Notes: generated by a model not told the origin, from the letters alone. A DNA stretch of 53,372 bases from Clostridium sp. (GCA_023663805.1 JAMPGR010000001.1:686777-740148), one strand, 5' to 3'; numbered from the stretch's first letter, positions 7,695 through 16,172 are shown. Made by a program: numbers and translations.

Positions 7695-10007
7695 TCACTT
7701 CTTCGAGGAGCGGGATGACCGTTTCGGTTTCGCATCCTGGGCCTTGACGATCTCGAGCGCCTCGTCGTAGGTCAGCGCGGCGGGATCGGCGACACTCTTC
7801 GGTATCTTGTAGTTACTCTTTTTATAGGATATATAGACGCCATAGCGACCGTTGAGGATCATCATTTCGGGATCTTCATCGAAGGTCTTGACGGTCTTCT
7901 TACTGTCGCTTTCGCGGCGGGCGTTGATCAGTTCTTCGGCCTGGTCGAGGTTGATTTCGGTCGGAGAAATTTCCTTCGGAATCGAAACGAATTTACCGTC
8001 GTGCTTGACATAGGGGCCGAACCGGCCTACACCGACCGTCACCTCCTTCCCCTCGAATTCGCCGAGATGGCGGGGGAAGTCGAAGAGTTTCAGCGCCTCT
8101 TCGAGGGTCAGGTCGAAGACCGACTGATCCTTGCGCAACGACGCGAAACGGGGCTTCGTCTCGGCCGCACTGTCGCCGATCTGTACGACCGGCCCGAAAC
8201 GGCCGATCTTGACCGAAACAGGTTCGCCGGTCGCGGGGTCGGTTCCGAGGACGCGTTCGCCGACTTTGTGTTCGAAGCGCATATTGTTTGCGCGGTCGAC
8301 TTCGGGGTGGAAGACATCATAGAAGTCGCTGATTTCGTCGTGCCATCCGGCGTTTCCTTCGGCGATTTCGTCGAATCGTGCCTCGACGTTGGCTGTGAAG
8401 TTATAGTCGAGGATGTTCGGGAAGAACTCGGTCAGGAAGTCGTTGACGATAACGCCGATATCGGTCGGGATCAGTTTTCCTTTGTCGGATCCGGAGTTCT
8501 CGGTGTGGACCGTCTCGGCGATGGTGCCGTCGGGCGAGAGGGTCAGCAGGGCGAAGTCGCGGGGTGTGCCGGGACGGTCACCCTTCTCGACGTAGCCGCG
8601 CTGCTGGATTGTCTGGATTGTCGGGGCGTAGGTCGACGGACGGCCAATCCCGAGATCCTCCATCTTCTTGACGAGCGAACCCTCGGTGTAGCGCGGGGGC
8701 TGCTGGGTCAGGCGCTCGAGAGCGGTTATCTCGAGGGGTTCCATCCGGTCACCCTTCGCCATCGGAGGGAGGAGTCCGGTGTCGGTGTCCTGGTCGGTGT
8801 CGAGGTAGACGCTCAGGTAGCCGTCGAATTTGATTGTCTCGCCGGTTGCCGTGAAGCGGTGGTCTCCGTCCTTGTCAGTTATCTCGGCGGTTGTTTTCTC
8901 GAGAATGGCGTCGGCCATCTGCGAGGCGACCGTACGCTTCCATATCAGGGCGTAGAGGCGCTGTTCCTGGGGGGTTCCTTCGATTGTCCGGTTGCTGACA
9001 TATGTCGGGCGGATAGCCTCGTGGGCCTCCTGGGCCCCTTTGGAGGAGGTGTGGTAGTGGTGGCGTTTGTAATACTCCTCGCCGAATTCGCCGATGACCT
9101 CGTTTTTAATCGTCTCCATCGCGATCTGCGAGAGGTTCAGCGAGTCGGTTCGCATATATGTAATGTGTCCGGCTTCATAGAGGCGCTGGGCGACCGACAT
9201 CGTCATCGAGACCGAAAAACCGAGACGGCGCGCGGCTTCCTGCTGCAGGGTCGAGGTCGTGAAGGGGGGAGCGGGCGACTTGCTGACCGGCCTGACCGTC
9301 ACGGAGGCTACCTCGAACTGTTTTCCGGCACACTGTTCGAGCACCTGTCGTGCCTCATCTTTTCCAGTGGCGCGGCGCGAGTATTCGGCTTTGACCGGCG
9401 ATCCGTCGGGGGTCGCAAAACGGCCCGAGATACGGAAATACTGCTCAGGGACAAAGTTCTTTATCTCTGCCTCGCGTTCGGCAATCAGGCGGACGGCGAC
9501 CGACTGTACGCGTCCAGCCGACAGGGCCGGTTTGATCTTCTTCCATAGAACGGGCGAAAGTTCGAACCCGACGATACGGTCGAGGACGCGGCGGGCCTGC
9601 TGGGCGTCGACGCGGTTCAGGTCGATCGTCCGGGGGTTTGCGATTGCGTTCAGGATCGCATCTTTCGTTATTTCGTGGAAAACAATGCGTTTTGTCGTTT
9701 TCGGATCGAGACCGAGCACTTCCGAGAGGTGCCAGGCGATCGCCTCCCCTTCGCGGTCTTCATCGGAAGCAAGCCAGACGGTCTCGGCTTCGGAGGCAGC
9801 GCGGCGCAGGTTCCTGACAAGTTCGCGCTTATCCTCGGGGATTTCATATTCGGGGGTGAATCCACCCTCGGGATTGAGCGAGAAATCCTTCTTCTTCAGG
9901 TCACGGATATGGCCGTAACTCGACATGACGCGGAAATCTTTTCCGAGAAATTTCTCGATTGTTTTAGCCTTGGCAGGCGACTCGACTATAACAAGGTTTT
10001 TCACCAT
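7695..10007 (-). CDS. topA: DNA topoisomerase I (type IA)
   Basis: A 770-residue enzyme that relaxes negative supercoils. The start is the ATG giving MVKNLVIVESPAKAKTI: an in-frame ATG eight codons upstream (10031) sits almost on the promoter element (10036-10043) and is unlikely to be transcribed. A Toprim domain (about 1-130) contains Glu of VESPAK and DEDREGEAIAW. The nucleophilic tyrosine is in ITYMRTDS. The winged-helix signature IGRPSTYAPTI is intact. The C-terminus has repeated glycine-rich beta modules (GRFGPVVQIG, GRFGPYVKHDG, GRYGVYISY) instead of four-cysteine zinc fingers and ends in a lysine/serine tail, as in other Bacteroidetes. First gene of a five-gene run. Confidence 0.97.
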   Translation of the reverse strand: MVKNLVIVESPAKAKTIEKFLGKDFRVMSSYGHIRDLKKKDFSLNPEGGFTPEYEIPEDKRELVRNLRRAASEAETVWLASDEDREGEAIAWHLSEVLGLDPKTTKRIVFHEITKDAILNAIANPRTIDLNRVDAQQARRVLDRIVGFELSPVLWKKIKPALSAGRVQSVAVRLIAEREAEIKNFVPEQYFRISGRFATPDGSPVKAEYSRRATGKDEARQVLEQCAGKQFEVASVTVRPVSKSPAPPFTTSTLQQEAARRLGFSVSMTMSVAQRLYEAGHITYMRTDSLNLSQIAMETIKNEVIGEFGEEYYKRHHYHTSSKGAQEAHEAIRPTYVSNRTIEGTPQEQRLYALIWKRTVASQMADAILEKTTAEITDKDGDHRFTATGETIKFDGYLSVYLDTDQDTDTGLLPPMAKGDRMEPLEITALERLTQQPPRYTEGSLVKKMEDLGIGRPSTYAPTIQTIQQRGYVEKGDRPGTPRDFALLTLSPDGTIAETVHTENSGSDKGKLIPTDIGVIVNDFLTEFFPNILDYNFTANVEARFDEIAEGNAGWHDEISDFYDVFHPEVDRANNMRFEHKVGERVLGTDPATGEPVSVKIGRFGPVVQIGDSAAETKPRFASLRKDQSVFDLTLEEALKLFDFPRHLGEFEGKEVTVGVGRFGPYVKHDGKFVSIPKEISPTEINLDQAEELINARRESDSKKTVKTFDEDPEMMILNGRYGVYISYKKSNYKIPKSVADPAALTYDEALEIVKAQDAKPKRSSRSSKK

Positions 10008-10035
10008 TACAAACGCATTATTTAGTTTCAACCGA

Positions 10036-10043
10036 CAAAATTA
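10036..10043 (-). promoter_or_regulatory. Promoter -7 element for topA operon
   Basis: The minus strand reads TAATTTTG followed by TC. Transcription would begin near 10030, which favours the topA start at 10007. Confidence 0.6.
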
Positions 10044-10160
10044 GAAAAAAGAAACGACAAAACTGCCCCATTCCGGGAAAAAACTCCCGGCGGGACAGTT
10101 TTCGGCGGGTTTCCGGAGTGTATAACAACCCGAAGACCCGAATCGTTTTTATCCGATCTC

Positions 10161-10757
10161 TCAGAAGGTTGTCATCTGGTTGTAACTCGACGACGGGGAG
10201 GTCGGATAGAAGAGCATGCCGCTGCCGACGGCCTGGGCCGTAGCGTCGTCGGTCGCTTTCGCGACGATCGCCAGGGCGAACTTCAGGGTCGACGCGGGAC
10301 CGTTGCCGGTTATGACATTGCCGCAGACAACAACTTTCTTGTCGATCCATTCGATTTTCTCCGACGGAGTTGTCGTTCCGGGATATCCTGTCGCCTGACA
10401 GCCGTCGAGTATTCCGAGCGGCGCGAGTACCATCGCCGGGGATGCGCATATCGCGGCGATCGGGCCGCCGGCGCGGTGGTGGGCGGTCAGGAAGCCTGTC
10501 AGTCGTTCGCAGTCATGGAGGTTCGTCGCTCCGGGCAGACCGCCGGGGGCAATCAGCCAGTCTTCGGCGCCGGGTTCGATCTGCGCGATTGTCGTGTCGG
10601 CTTCGACTTTGATGCCGTGGGCACCGGTAACTGTCAGTGTAGGGTTAATCGAAACGGTAACTGCCTCGAGTCCCGCGCGGCGGAGGATATCCGTGGTCGC
10701 GAGCGCTTCGATCTCTTCGAAGCCGTCGGCAAGAAAAACGTAGAAGTGTTTGCTCAT
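10161..10757 (-). CDS. DJ-1/PfpI family protein
   Basis: A 198-residue class I glutamine-amidotransferase-like protein. Landmarks are the N-terminal ADGFEEIEAL (conserved Glu18 region) and the nucleophile elbow AAICASPAMVL with Cys near residue 105. It belongs to the DJ-1/ThiJ/YajL group; bacterial members protect against carbonyl or oxidative stress or act as chaperones, and the actual activity here cannot be assigned. No signal peptide. It is transcribed alone, divergent from apbE. Confidence 0.92.
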   Translation of the reverse strand: MSKHFYVFLADGFEEIEALATTDILRRAGLEAVTVSINPTLTVTGAHGIKVEADTTIAQIEPGAEDWLIAPGGLPGATNLHDCERLTGFLTAHHRAGGPIAAICASPAMVLAPLGILDGCQATGYPGTTTPSEKIEWIDKKVVVCGNVITGNGPASTLKFALAIVAKATDDATAQAVGSGMLFYPTSPSSSYNQMTTF

Positions 10758-10831
10758 GATAGTGTTGTTTTTAATCGTTTGTTTATTTGATATTTACTCT
10801 ATTTTGTCCGGTGCGGGGCTCTCGGGCCGCG

Positions 10832-10862
10832 ATTGTCGTTCCAAAAATTTTCCGTAAATTTG
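10832..10862 (+). promoter_or_regulatory. Promoter for apbE
   Basis: TAAATTTG at 10855-10862 has a TTG-containing -33 candidate (ATTG, 10832-10835) 19 bases upstream. The -7 element is embedded in an AT-rich inverted repeat (AAAATTTT near 10843 and again near 10866), which could be an operator or simply promoter DNA. It supports the apbE start at 10880. Confidence 0.55.
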
Positions 10863-10879
10863 GGAAAATTTTTCGAATT

Positions 10880-11941
10880 ATGCGCAATCTGACAAAAAAA
10901 TCTTTCACTTTTTTCGATTTTTTCAAAATTTGCATTCTCGTTGCTCTGACTTCGTCGATTGTCTCTTGCGATAAGAAAGAGGGATACCGGACTGTCGAAG
11001 GAAGCGTCTGGCACACGACATACCATATCACCTATGGCCCGCCCCGTGACGGCCGTACACCCCCCGACCTGACTGATTCGATCGTCAGCGTCATGCGCCG
11101 GGTCGAACTCTCGCTCTCCCCCTTCGAGAACCGCTCGCTCGTCTCGGCGGTCAACCGGGGAGACACATCGGTCGTCGCCGATTCGCTATTTCGCAGCGTC
11201 TTCGAAGCCTCGGTCCGAATCAATCGGGTCAGCGGCGGTATGTTCGACCCGACGGTCGGTCCGCTGATTGATCTCTGGGGCTTCGGGACGCGCGGCCATG
11301 AAGCGAGGCGGCCAACCCAAAGCCAGATCGACAGCTCCCTGCGCTATGTAGGTCTGGCCGAATGCTCGGTCGACAGCGCGGGCCGGGTCTGGAAGAAATC
11401 GCCCGGCACGACCTTCAATTTCAGCGCGATCACGAAGGGGTTCGGCGTCGACTGCGTCGCCCGGATGCTGCGCCGCAACGGGGTGACGGACTATATGGTC
11501 GAGATCGGCGGTGAGATTGCCCTTTCGGGCGACAGTCCGCGCTCGACGCCGTGGCGCATTATGGTCGACCGTCCCGAACTGTCTGACAGCGTCATCCACC
11601 GCCAGATGGTCACCATCGAACTGACCGGCTGCGCGATCGCGACTTCCGGAAACTATCGAAACTTCCATCGTCTCGACTCGGCGACAACCATCGGCCACAC
11701 AATCGACCCACGCAGTGGTCGGCCGGTATCGAGCCGGACGGTCAGCGCGACCGTTGTCGCCCCTGACTGTATGACGGCCGACGGCCTGGCGACGGCGGCG
11801 ATGGCTATGCCGGCCGACAGCGCCCGGGCGATGTTGTCGTCGCTCGACGCAGTCAGCGCGATGATTGTCGTGACCGACTCTGCCGGCACACTCCTCCCCC
11901 TCTACGTCGGCAAGTTCGAGAACATGATAACTCAAAAATGA
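10880..11941 (+). CDS. apbE: FAD:protein FMN transferase, lipoprotein
   Basis: A 353-residue flavin transferase that attaches FMN covalently to Thr/Ser of target proteins such as RnfG/NqrC subunits in the envelope. A short positive N-terminus and hydrophobic helix lead to SIVSC, a lipobox-like cysteine about 27 residues in. ApbE hallmarks follow: SPFENRSLVSAVNR, GGMFDPTVGPLIDLWGFG, FSAITKGFGVDCVARML, VEIGGEIALSG and TIGHTIDPRSGRPV. The ATG at 10880 was chosen because the promoter lies just upstream; the open frame extends to 10787 but that part would be untranscribed. No target flavoprotein gene is in the window. Followed closely by the gls genes, which have their own promoter-like element. 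Confidence 0.95.
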   Translation: MRNLTKKSFTFFDFFKICILVALTSSIVSCDKKEGYRTVEGSVWHTTYHITYGPPRDGRTPPDLTDSIVSVMRRVELSLSPFENRSLVSAVNRGDTSVVADSLFRSVFEASVRINRVSGGMFDPTVGPLIDLWGFGTRGHEARRPTQSQIDSSLRYVGLAECSVDSAGRVWKKSPGTTFNFSAITKGFGVDCVARMLRRNGVTDYMVEIGGEIALSGDSPRSTPWRIMVDRPELSDSVIHRQMVTIELTGCAIATSGNYRNFHRLDSATTIGHTIDPRSGRPVSSRTVSATVVAPDCMTADGLATAAMAMPADSARAMLSSLDAVSAMIVVTDSAGTLLPLYVGKFENMITQK

Positions 11942-11952
11942 CGTAAAACAAC

Positions 11953-11960
11953 TAATTTTG
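11953..11960 (+). promoter_or_regulatory. Promoter -7 element for glsA-glsB
   Basis: TAATTTTG followed by CG matches the -7 consensus, 20 bases before the ATG at 11980. Confidence 0.6.
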
Positions 11961-11979
11961 CGCTAAAAATTCCGAGAAA

Positions 11980-12867
11980 ATGGATCAGAACTGTAACTGC
12001 GCCAATCCTAAGGGAACAGCCAAGAACCACCCGATGGTTACGATCGCTGTCGAAGGGGTGCTTCGACAGCGCCTCGGCCAGCGTCGTATGCGCTGGATTC
12101 CGGGGTTTCTTATCCGCGGTCTCGAGCGCTTCATCCGCCAGGAGCGGCTGAACCAGTTGCTCCACAACAGTTATCCCCACAGGGGTTGCCGGTTCTGCGA
12201 GAGCGTGCTGAAGGAGATGAACGTGACCTACGATGTCGTCCACCCCGAGCGGCTTCCCGAACCGGGGGCTGACTCCCGCGTAATTTTCGTCAGCAACCAT
12301 CCCCTCGGCGGACTCGATGGTCTGATTCTGTCGGATATGATCGGGCATGCGTGCGCGACCGAAGATATCCGCTTCGTCGTCAACGACCTGCTGGCGGCGG
12401 TCGAGCCGCTGACCGACATCTTCGTGCCGGTCAACAAACATGGGCGCCAGGGGCGCGAGGCTGTCAGCCGTCTCGAACAGTCGTTCGAGGGGGATGCGCC
12501 GGTCGTCATGTTCCCCGCCGGACTTGTCTCGCGTCTGGGCGACGACGGGACGATACGCGACCTCGAGTGGCAGAAGATGTTCGTCAACCGGGCTATAAAA
12601 AGCCGCCGCGATATAGTCGTGTTGCGTTTCATTGGTGAGAATTCAAGTTTTTTTTATAAATTTGCACGCGCAAGAAAGACATTGGGGATTGGCTTCAATG
12701 TTGAGATGACGCGCCTCCCCGCCGAACTGGTGCGCGCCGAGGGCTCGCACTTCAGGATCGTCGTCGGAGAACGTATCGCGTGGCAGACGCTCAGAGGGGG
12801 CACGGAAGCCGTCTCCCAGGCCGAAGCCATCCGCAGAATGGTTTATGAACTCGATGATTCAAAATGA
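11980..12867 (+). CDS. glsA: Acyltransferase of glycine/amino-acid lipid synthesis (GlsA-like O-acyltransferase)
   Basis: A 295-residue PlsC-related membrane-associated acyltransferase. In Bacteroides, GlsB N-acylates glycine and GlsA then O-acylates the product to make glycine lipids; this assignment rests on the adjacent GlsB-type gene and overall similarity. The acyltransferase motif is NHPLGGLD (about residue 105), with five rather than the usual four residues between His and Asp; the later FVPVNKHG and VVMFPAGLVSR blocks correspond to the glycerolipid acyltransferase motifs II and III. The stop overlaps the glsB start by four bases (ATGA), indicating translational coupling. An unusually T-rich stretch (12648-12664) encodes FFYKF and contains a promoter-like element. 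Confidence 0.85.
   Translation: MDQNCNCANPKGTAKNHPMVTIAVEGVLRQRLGQRRMRWIPGFLIRGLERFIRQERLNQLLHNSYPHRGCRFCESVLKEMNVTYDVVHPERLPEPGADSRVIFVSNHPLGGLDGLILSDMIGHACATEDIRFVVNDLLAAVEPLTDIFVPVNKHGRQGREAVSRLEQSFEGDAPVVMFPAGLVSRLGDDGTIRDLEWQKMFVNRAIKSRRDIVVLRFIGENSSFFYKFARARKTLGIGFNVEMTRLPAELVRAEGSHFRIVVGERIAWQTLRGGTEAVSQAEAIRRMVYELDDSK
12657..12664 (+). promoter_or_regulatory. Possible internal promoter within glsA
   Basis: TAAATTTG followed by C lies in a T-rich island inside an otherwise GC-rich gene, with an ATTGG candidate -33 around 12631-12635. It could transcribe glsB separately. The codons TTT TTT TAT AAA TTT are atypical of this genome, which prefers TTC and TAC. Confidence 0.3.
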
Positions 12868-13829
12868 GTAACGACAACATATCAACAGAAGAACCGAAAC
12901 TAGTCATCGACCCGGTCGACAAGGCCCTGCTGAGGTCCGAACTGACCGCGGAGCGCCTGCTGCGCCAGACAAACAAGGCCGGCAACGAAATCTACACGCT
13001 GACAGCCCACGAGACCCCGAACGTCATGCGCGAAATCGGGCGCCTGCGCGAAATCGCCTTCCGCGCCGCCGGCGGCGGAACGGGGAAGGAGTGCGACATC
13101 GATGAATACGACCTGATGGAGCCGGCGTGCCGCCAGTTGATTGTCTGGAATCCCTCGACCGAAGAGATTATCGGCGGCTACCGCTACATAACCGGTTCGG
13201 ACATCCGCATGCGCCCCGACGGAACCCCGCGGATCGCGACCTCCCATATGTTCACCTTCTCCCCCGAATTCATCCGCGACTACCTCCCCTGGACGATCGA
13301 ACTCGGCCGCTCGTTTGTCCGCGTTGAATACCAGTCGACGCGCCAGGGGTCGAAGGCAATCTATGCCCTCGACAACCTATGGGACGGACTCGGCGCGCTG
13401 ACGGTCGTGCATCCCGAGATACGCTATCTCTTCGGGAAGGTCACGATGTATCCGAGTTATTCGCGCGAATGCCGCGACATGATCCTCTATTTTATCAACA
13501 AGCATTTTCCGGACCGCGACGGACTCGTCCGCCCGATCACGCCGCTTGAAGTCTCCTATGACCTCGAGAAACTCGAGGCGTTGTTCTGCCACGACGATTT
13601 CGAGTCGGACTACAAGGTCCTGAACCACGCCGTGCGTGCCTGCGGGGTCAACATCCCTCCACTGGTCAACGCCTATATGAGTCTGTCGCCGACGATGCGT
13701 ATGTTCGGGACAGCGATAAACGATGAGTTCGGCGATGTCGAGGAGAGCGGAATCTTCTTCGCGATTTCCGAGATCTACGAGTTCAAGAAGCAGCGCCACA
13801 TAGGAACCTACCTTGGCTCAAAGAAATAA
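12864..13829 (+). CDS. glsB: GNAT-type N-acyltransferase (GlsB/OlsB-like, glycine lipid synthesis)
   Basis: A 321-residue protein of the OlsB/COG3176 'hemolysin-like' acyltransferase group, which transfers a 3-hydroxyacyl chain to the amino group of glycine (GlsB) or ornithine (OlsB). Characteristic segments are MREIGRLREIAFRAAGGGTG, the GNAT core IVWNPSTEEIIGGYRYI, and ELGRSFVRVEYQ followed by GLGALTVVHPEIRYLFGKVTM. Begins inside the last codons of glsA (4-base overlap). No signal peptide. The downstream 180 bases hold only repeat DNA, so it ends this operon. Confidence 0.87.
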   Translation: MSNDNISTEEPKLVIDPVDKALLRSELTAERLLRQTNKAGNEIYTLTAHETPNVMREIGRLREIAFRAAGGGTGKECDIDEYDLMEPACRQLIVWNPSTEEIIGGYRYITGSDIRMRPDGTPRIATSHMFTFSPEFIRDYLPWTIELGRSFVRVEYQSTRQGSKAIYALDNLWDGLGALTVVHPEIRYLFGKVTMYPSYSRECRDMILYFINKHFPDRDGLVRPITPLEVSYDLEKLEALFCHDDFESDYKVLNHAVRACGVNIPPLVNAYMSLSPTMRMFGTAINDEFGDVEESGIFFAISEIYEFKKQRHIGTYLGSKK

Positions 13830-13891
13830 TACCCCGGCCAGGGCGGATGTGGTCTGATCCAACAGGCAATTTCAGCCAAAGTCGGTTTATC

Positions 13892-13957
13892 GCCTGACGC
13901 AGACGCAGGCGAGGACGCCTGCCAACCACAACTAATACATTGTCTGTCAGACTTAAG
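13892..13957. repeat. Dispersed palindromic repeat, copy B
   Basis: GCCTGACGCAGACGC (13892-13906) is followed by a GCAGGCGAGGACGCCTGC palindrome and a tail aligning with the first 55 bases of the window. The same 15-base GCCTGACGCAGACGC occurs at 34265-34279. It lies between glsB and the next minus-strand gene. The 13830-14009 interval has no other feature. Confidence 0.6.
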
Positions 13958-14009
13958 GAAGAGGTTTCGCAACCGAGCACAGAGTATTCTCATAGCGGAG
14001 CGCCACAGG

Positions 14010-15683
14010 TTATTTTTCGGGGAGATCGGTGCCGCGGATTTTGCGGACGAAGGTGTCGCGGTCGATTGCGCGCTGCCTCATCTTGTTCCGGTAGGTGTAG
14101 ATCGTGTTGACGCCGACACCGAGAAGTGTCGCTATCGTCTGGGTGTCGTCGATTCCGAGACGCATCAGCGCATAGACCCGGATCTCATTGTTCAGCCGGC
14201 CCTCGGGGATGTCGGTTATCCGGCGGTCGGGCTGCAGCATCGAGTTGATTTCGTCGATAAATCCCGGATACTGCGCCAGAAACAGATGGTCGAAGGTCTC
14301 GAGGAAGCGCTGGGCAAACTGCTCGTTCTGAACCGACGGCTTCATCATACGCCTGACATCGTCGACCGCACCGGCCGAAAGTTTGTTTCCGAACGTGCGG
14401 ATCAGTTTGTCGAACGCCTCCATATTTCTCTCCTGAAGCAGAAGCCCTTCGCGCATGAATTCCCGGACATCGAGTCTGTGAGCGGTCGTGGATTCCGTTG
14501 CAGGTTCGGGATGCGAGACGGGCTCCGGACAGGCATCGGTCGCTTGTAATCCGGCGGCGCGGCGGCGAGCGCCGTGGCGCGACAGATAGCCGGTCAGACG
14601 AAGTACCATATCGAGAATTATCACCAGCGCTGCGGCGAACAGCCACCACATAGCCGCCCTCTGGCGGCCGCGGAACAGCATCGGCATCTTCCGGCCGAGG
14701 TCGTAGTAGCGGTCGGCCGAACGGATCGTCAGCAGTACGTTCCTGGCTTTCTGGGCGTCATCGACCGTCGCCGACACACACTCGAACGCATCGAGATACT
14801 CCCCCTCGCTTTCGAACCGTTCGCTCAGGACAAGATCCGCCATTCCGCAGAGGTTCGCATCAATCATCTGGGCAATCGAGGCGCGGAGCGCATAGAGCAG
14901 ACGGTTGTTACGGTTCTCACCCTCCTGGTCGAACTGCGAGATCAGAATGCATGCCATCGAATAGGCGTCGGAACCGACCTCGCAAGAATCAAGCGCCATC
15001 GAAAAGGCTGCGACACTGAGTTTCGGTTTTCCTTCGCGGAGATACGACATTCCACGCATCAGGTTATGGAGCGGAGAACTTCCGTTGGTAAGTCTCAGGA
15101 GGGTGTCGCACGCGGCTATACGCTTCGCCTCGGCGCTCGCGCGGAGGGTGTCGATCGCCGTGTTCGAGCAGACTGTCCGGTAGAGACGGTGGGCGCAGTG
15201 ATAGAACTCGACTTTGGCTAGCGTATCGGTCAGTATCGCCGGAGAGAGGCGTTCGAATTCGGCGACACTCTCCGAGAAGATATGCTTCAGCGGCATCAGC
15301 GAGATCCGCTGGGCACGGGCGAGCAGGGCGAGTTGATCGAGAGAGGCAGAATCGGCCCGGGCTGCTGCGAGGCCGTAGTAGAGCGCGGCTGAATCGAGGT
15401 TCAGCGTCGAGTAGGTTTCTCCAAGCTGGTATGCACCGACAGCGAAAAGCGAGTCCGATTCGACAGCCAGCAGAGCGCGGCCGGCCGTGAGGGCGTCTCC
15501 GAGGGCCGTTTCAATATACATCTCGCGGTTTTTTCTGATATCAGACCACTGTTTCAAGGTCGGTTCGAGACCGCTGTCATACAACCGCCGACAAGAGTCG
15601 GCAGCGTTATCTGCGGAGACCGGCGACGTGTGGAGCAGGGCTGTCGCCACAGCGGTCAGAAGGATTGATAGGACATTTTTCAT
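14010..15683 (-). CDS. Membrane-anchored TPR/HTH regulator (DUF6377-like)
   Basis: A 557-residue one-component-type regulator. A signal peptide (about 1-24) leads to a helical, TPR-like periplasmic region (about 30-330), then one transmembrane helix (about 344-363, MWWLFAAALVIILDMV). The cytosolic part (about 370-557) ends in a LuxR/sigma-like helix-turn-helix (about 505-540: IDDTQTIATLLGVGVNTIYTYR). This layout matches DUF6377-type proteins of Bacteroidetes, thought to pass envelope signals to DNA; the target genes and signal are unknown. A promoter element lies at 15778-15785. It is divergent from the small RNA candidate starting about 310 bases away, which may be one of its targets, but nothing proves it. 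Confidence 0.85.
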   Translation of the reverse strand: MKNVLSILLTAVATALLHTSPVSADNAADSCRRLYDSGLEPTLKQWSDIRKNREMYIETALGDALTAGRALLAVESDSLFAVGAYQLGETYSTLNLDSAALYYGLAAARADSASLDQLALLARAQRISLMPLKHIFSESVAEFERLSPAILTDTLAKVEFYHCAHRLYRTVCSNTAIDTLRASAEAKRIAACDTLLRLTNGSSPLHNLMRGMSYLREGKPKLSVAAFSMALDSCEVGSDAYSMACILISQFDQEGENRNNRLLYALRASIAQMIDANLCGMADLVLSERFESEGEYLDAFECVSATVDDAQKARNVLLTIRSADRYYDLGRKMPMLFRGRQRAAMWWLFAAALVIILDMVLRLTGYLSRHGARRRAAGLQATDACPEPVSHPEPATESTTAHRLDVREFMREGLLLQERNMEAFDKLIRTFGNKLSAGAVDDVRRMMKPSVQNEQFAQRFLETFDHLFLAQYPGFIDEINSMLQPDRRITDIPEGRLNNEIRVYALMRLGIDDTQTIATLLGVGVNTIYTYRNKMRQRAIDRDTFVRKIRGTDLPEK

Positions 15684-15777
15684 TGGCGGATCCTGTATCT
15701 GTTGTTTATAGTAGTGTATAGCGCGCGGAGTCTGCTACAACATGTCGAAGTATAATCGGCCGCCCGTCATAACGCCA

Positions 15778-15785
15778 CAAAGTTA
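15778..15785 (-). promoter_or_regulatory. Promoter -7 element for the TPR/HTH regulator
   Basis: The minus strand reads TAACTTTG followed by TG, about 95 bases upstream of the ATG. The AT-rich interval 15786-15980 between this and the small RNA promoter has no convincing gene. Confidence 0.55.
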
Positions 15786-15981
15786 TCGAAATTAATTTAA
15801 ATTCCGCGCATTTTTCTCAATTTTTTTTTAAATTCAGCGAAAATCGTTTTGACACACACTATGTCGGAAAGTTCAATTCGAGAAATACCATGTCGATACA
15901 AATCAATAATATAAACTTGCAGACATCTCAATTCGGGGAAGAATTGGTTTAGATTCTGTTTTTTCGACAAAAGATATGGCG

Positions 15982-15989
15982 TAACTTTG
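15982..15989 (+). promoter_or_regulatory. Promoter -7 element for the small RNA candidate
   Basis: TAACTTTG followed by TT lies 7 bases before the predicted 5' hairpin. The -33 region reads TTTTCG near 15961, a weak match. Confidence 0.5.
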
Positions 15990-15996
15990 TTCTGCC

Positions 15997-16163
15997 TGTC
16001 TGCCGGATTTTCTTCTGTCCGGACAGACACTTTGGACAGGTTCATAATAGCAGAAAAATAGTAATGTGTTTTATGGTAGGTTCGAGGTTTGGCCGAAAGC
16101 TTCGGCCGAAAGCCAAACCGAGAAGACAGCAGCTCGTTCCGTGAGGAAAGAGCTGCTTTTTTT
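15997..16163 (+). ncRNA. Candidate orphan small structured RNA (about 165 nt)
   Basis: A promoter element, three hairpins and a strong terminator line up on the plus strand with no plus-strand gene downstream. Hairpin 1: TGTCTGCCGGA (15997-16007) pairs with 16018-16029 through an 11-bp stem with one bulged A. Hairpin 2: GGTTTGGC (16086-16093) pairs with GCCAAACC (16112-16119); its interior repeats GGCCGAAAGC twice. Hairpin 3 is the terminator at 16128-16163. The interval 16030-16085 is A/U-rich and probably single-stranded. A 26-codon basic ORF (16064-16144, MCFMVGSRFGRK...) ends in the terminator loop; whether it is translated is unknown. The shape does not match 6S, tmRNA, SRP or RNase P RNA. 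The interpretation is by eye only. Confidence 0.5.
16128..16163 (+). terminator. Intrinsic terminator of the small RNA
   Basis: AGCAGCTC pairs with GAGCTGCT, extended inward by TTCC/GGAA across one mismatch to a GTGA loop, followed by seven T. The T-run is on the plus strand only, so it does not serve the convergent Crp/Fnr gene that ends at 16173. Confidence 0.88.
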
Positions 16164-16172
16164 GTTGGGATC

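Noticed and set aside
15797..16045. 82-codon minus-strand ORF between the TPR/HTH regulator and the Crp/Fnr gene
   Set aside because: AT-rich, no family resemblance, overlaps the small RNA promoter and 5' hairpin and lacks its own promoter; probably chance.
15997..16163. 6S RNA or riboswitch
   Set aside because: No long closing stem with a central bubble as in 6S, and no downstream plus-strand gene for a riboswitch to control.
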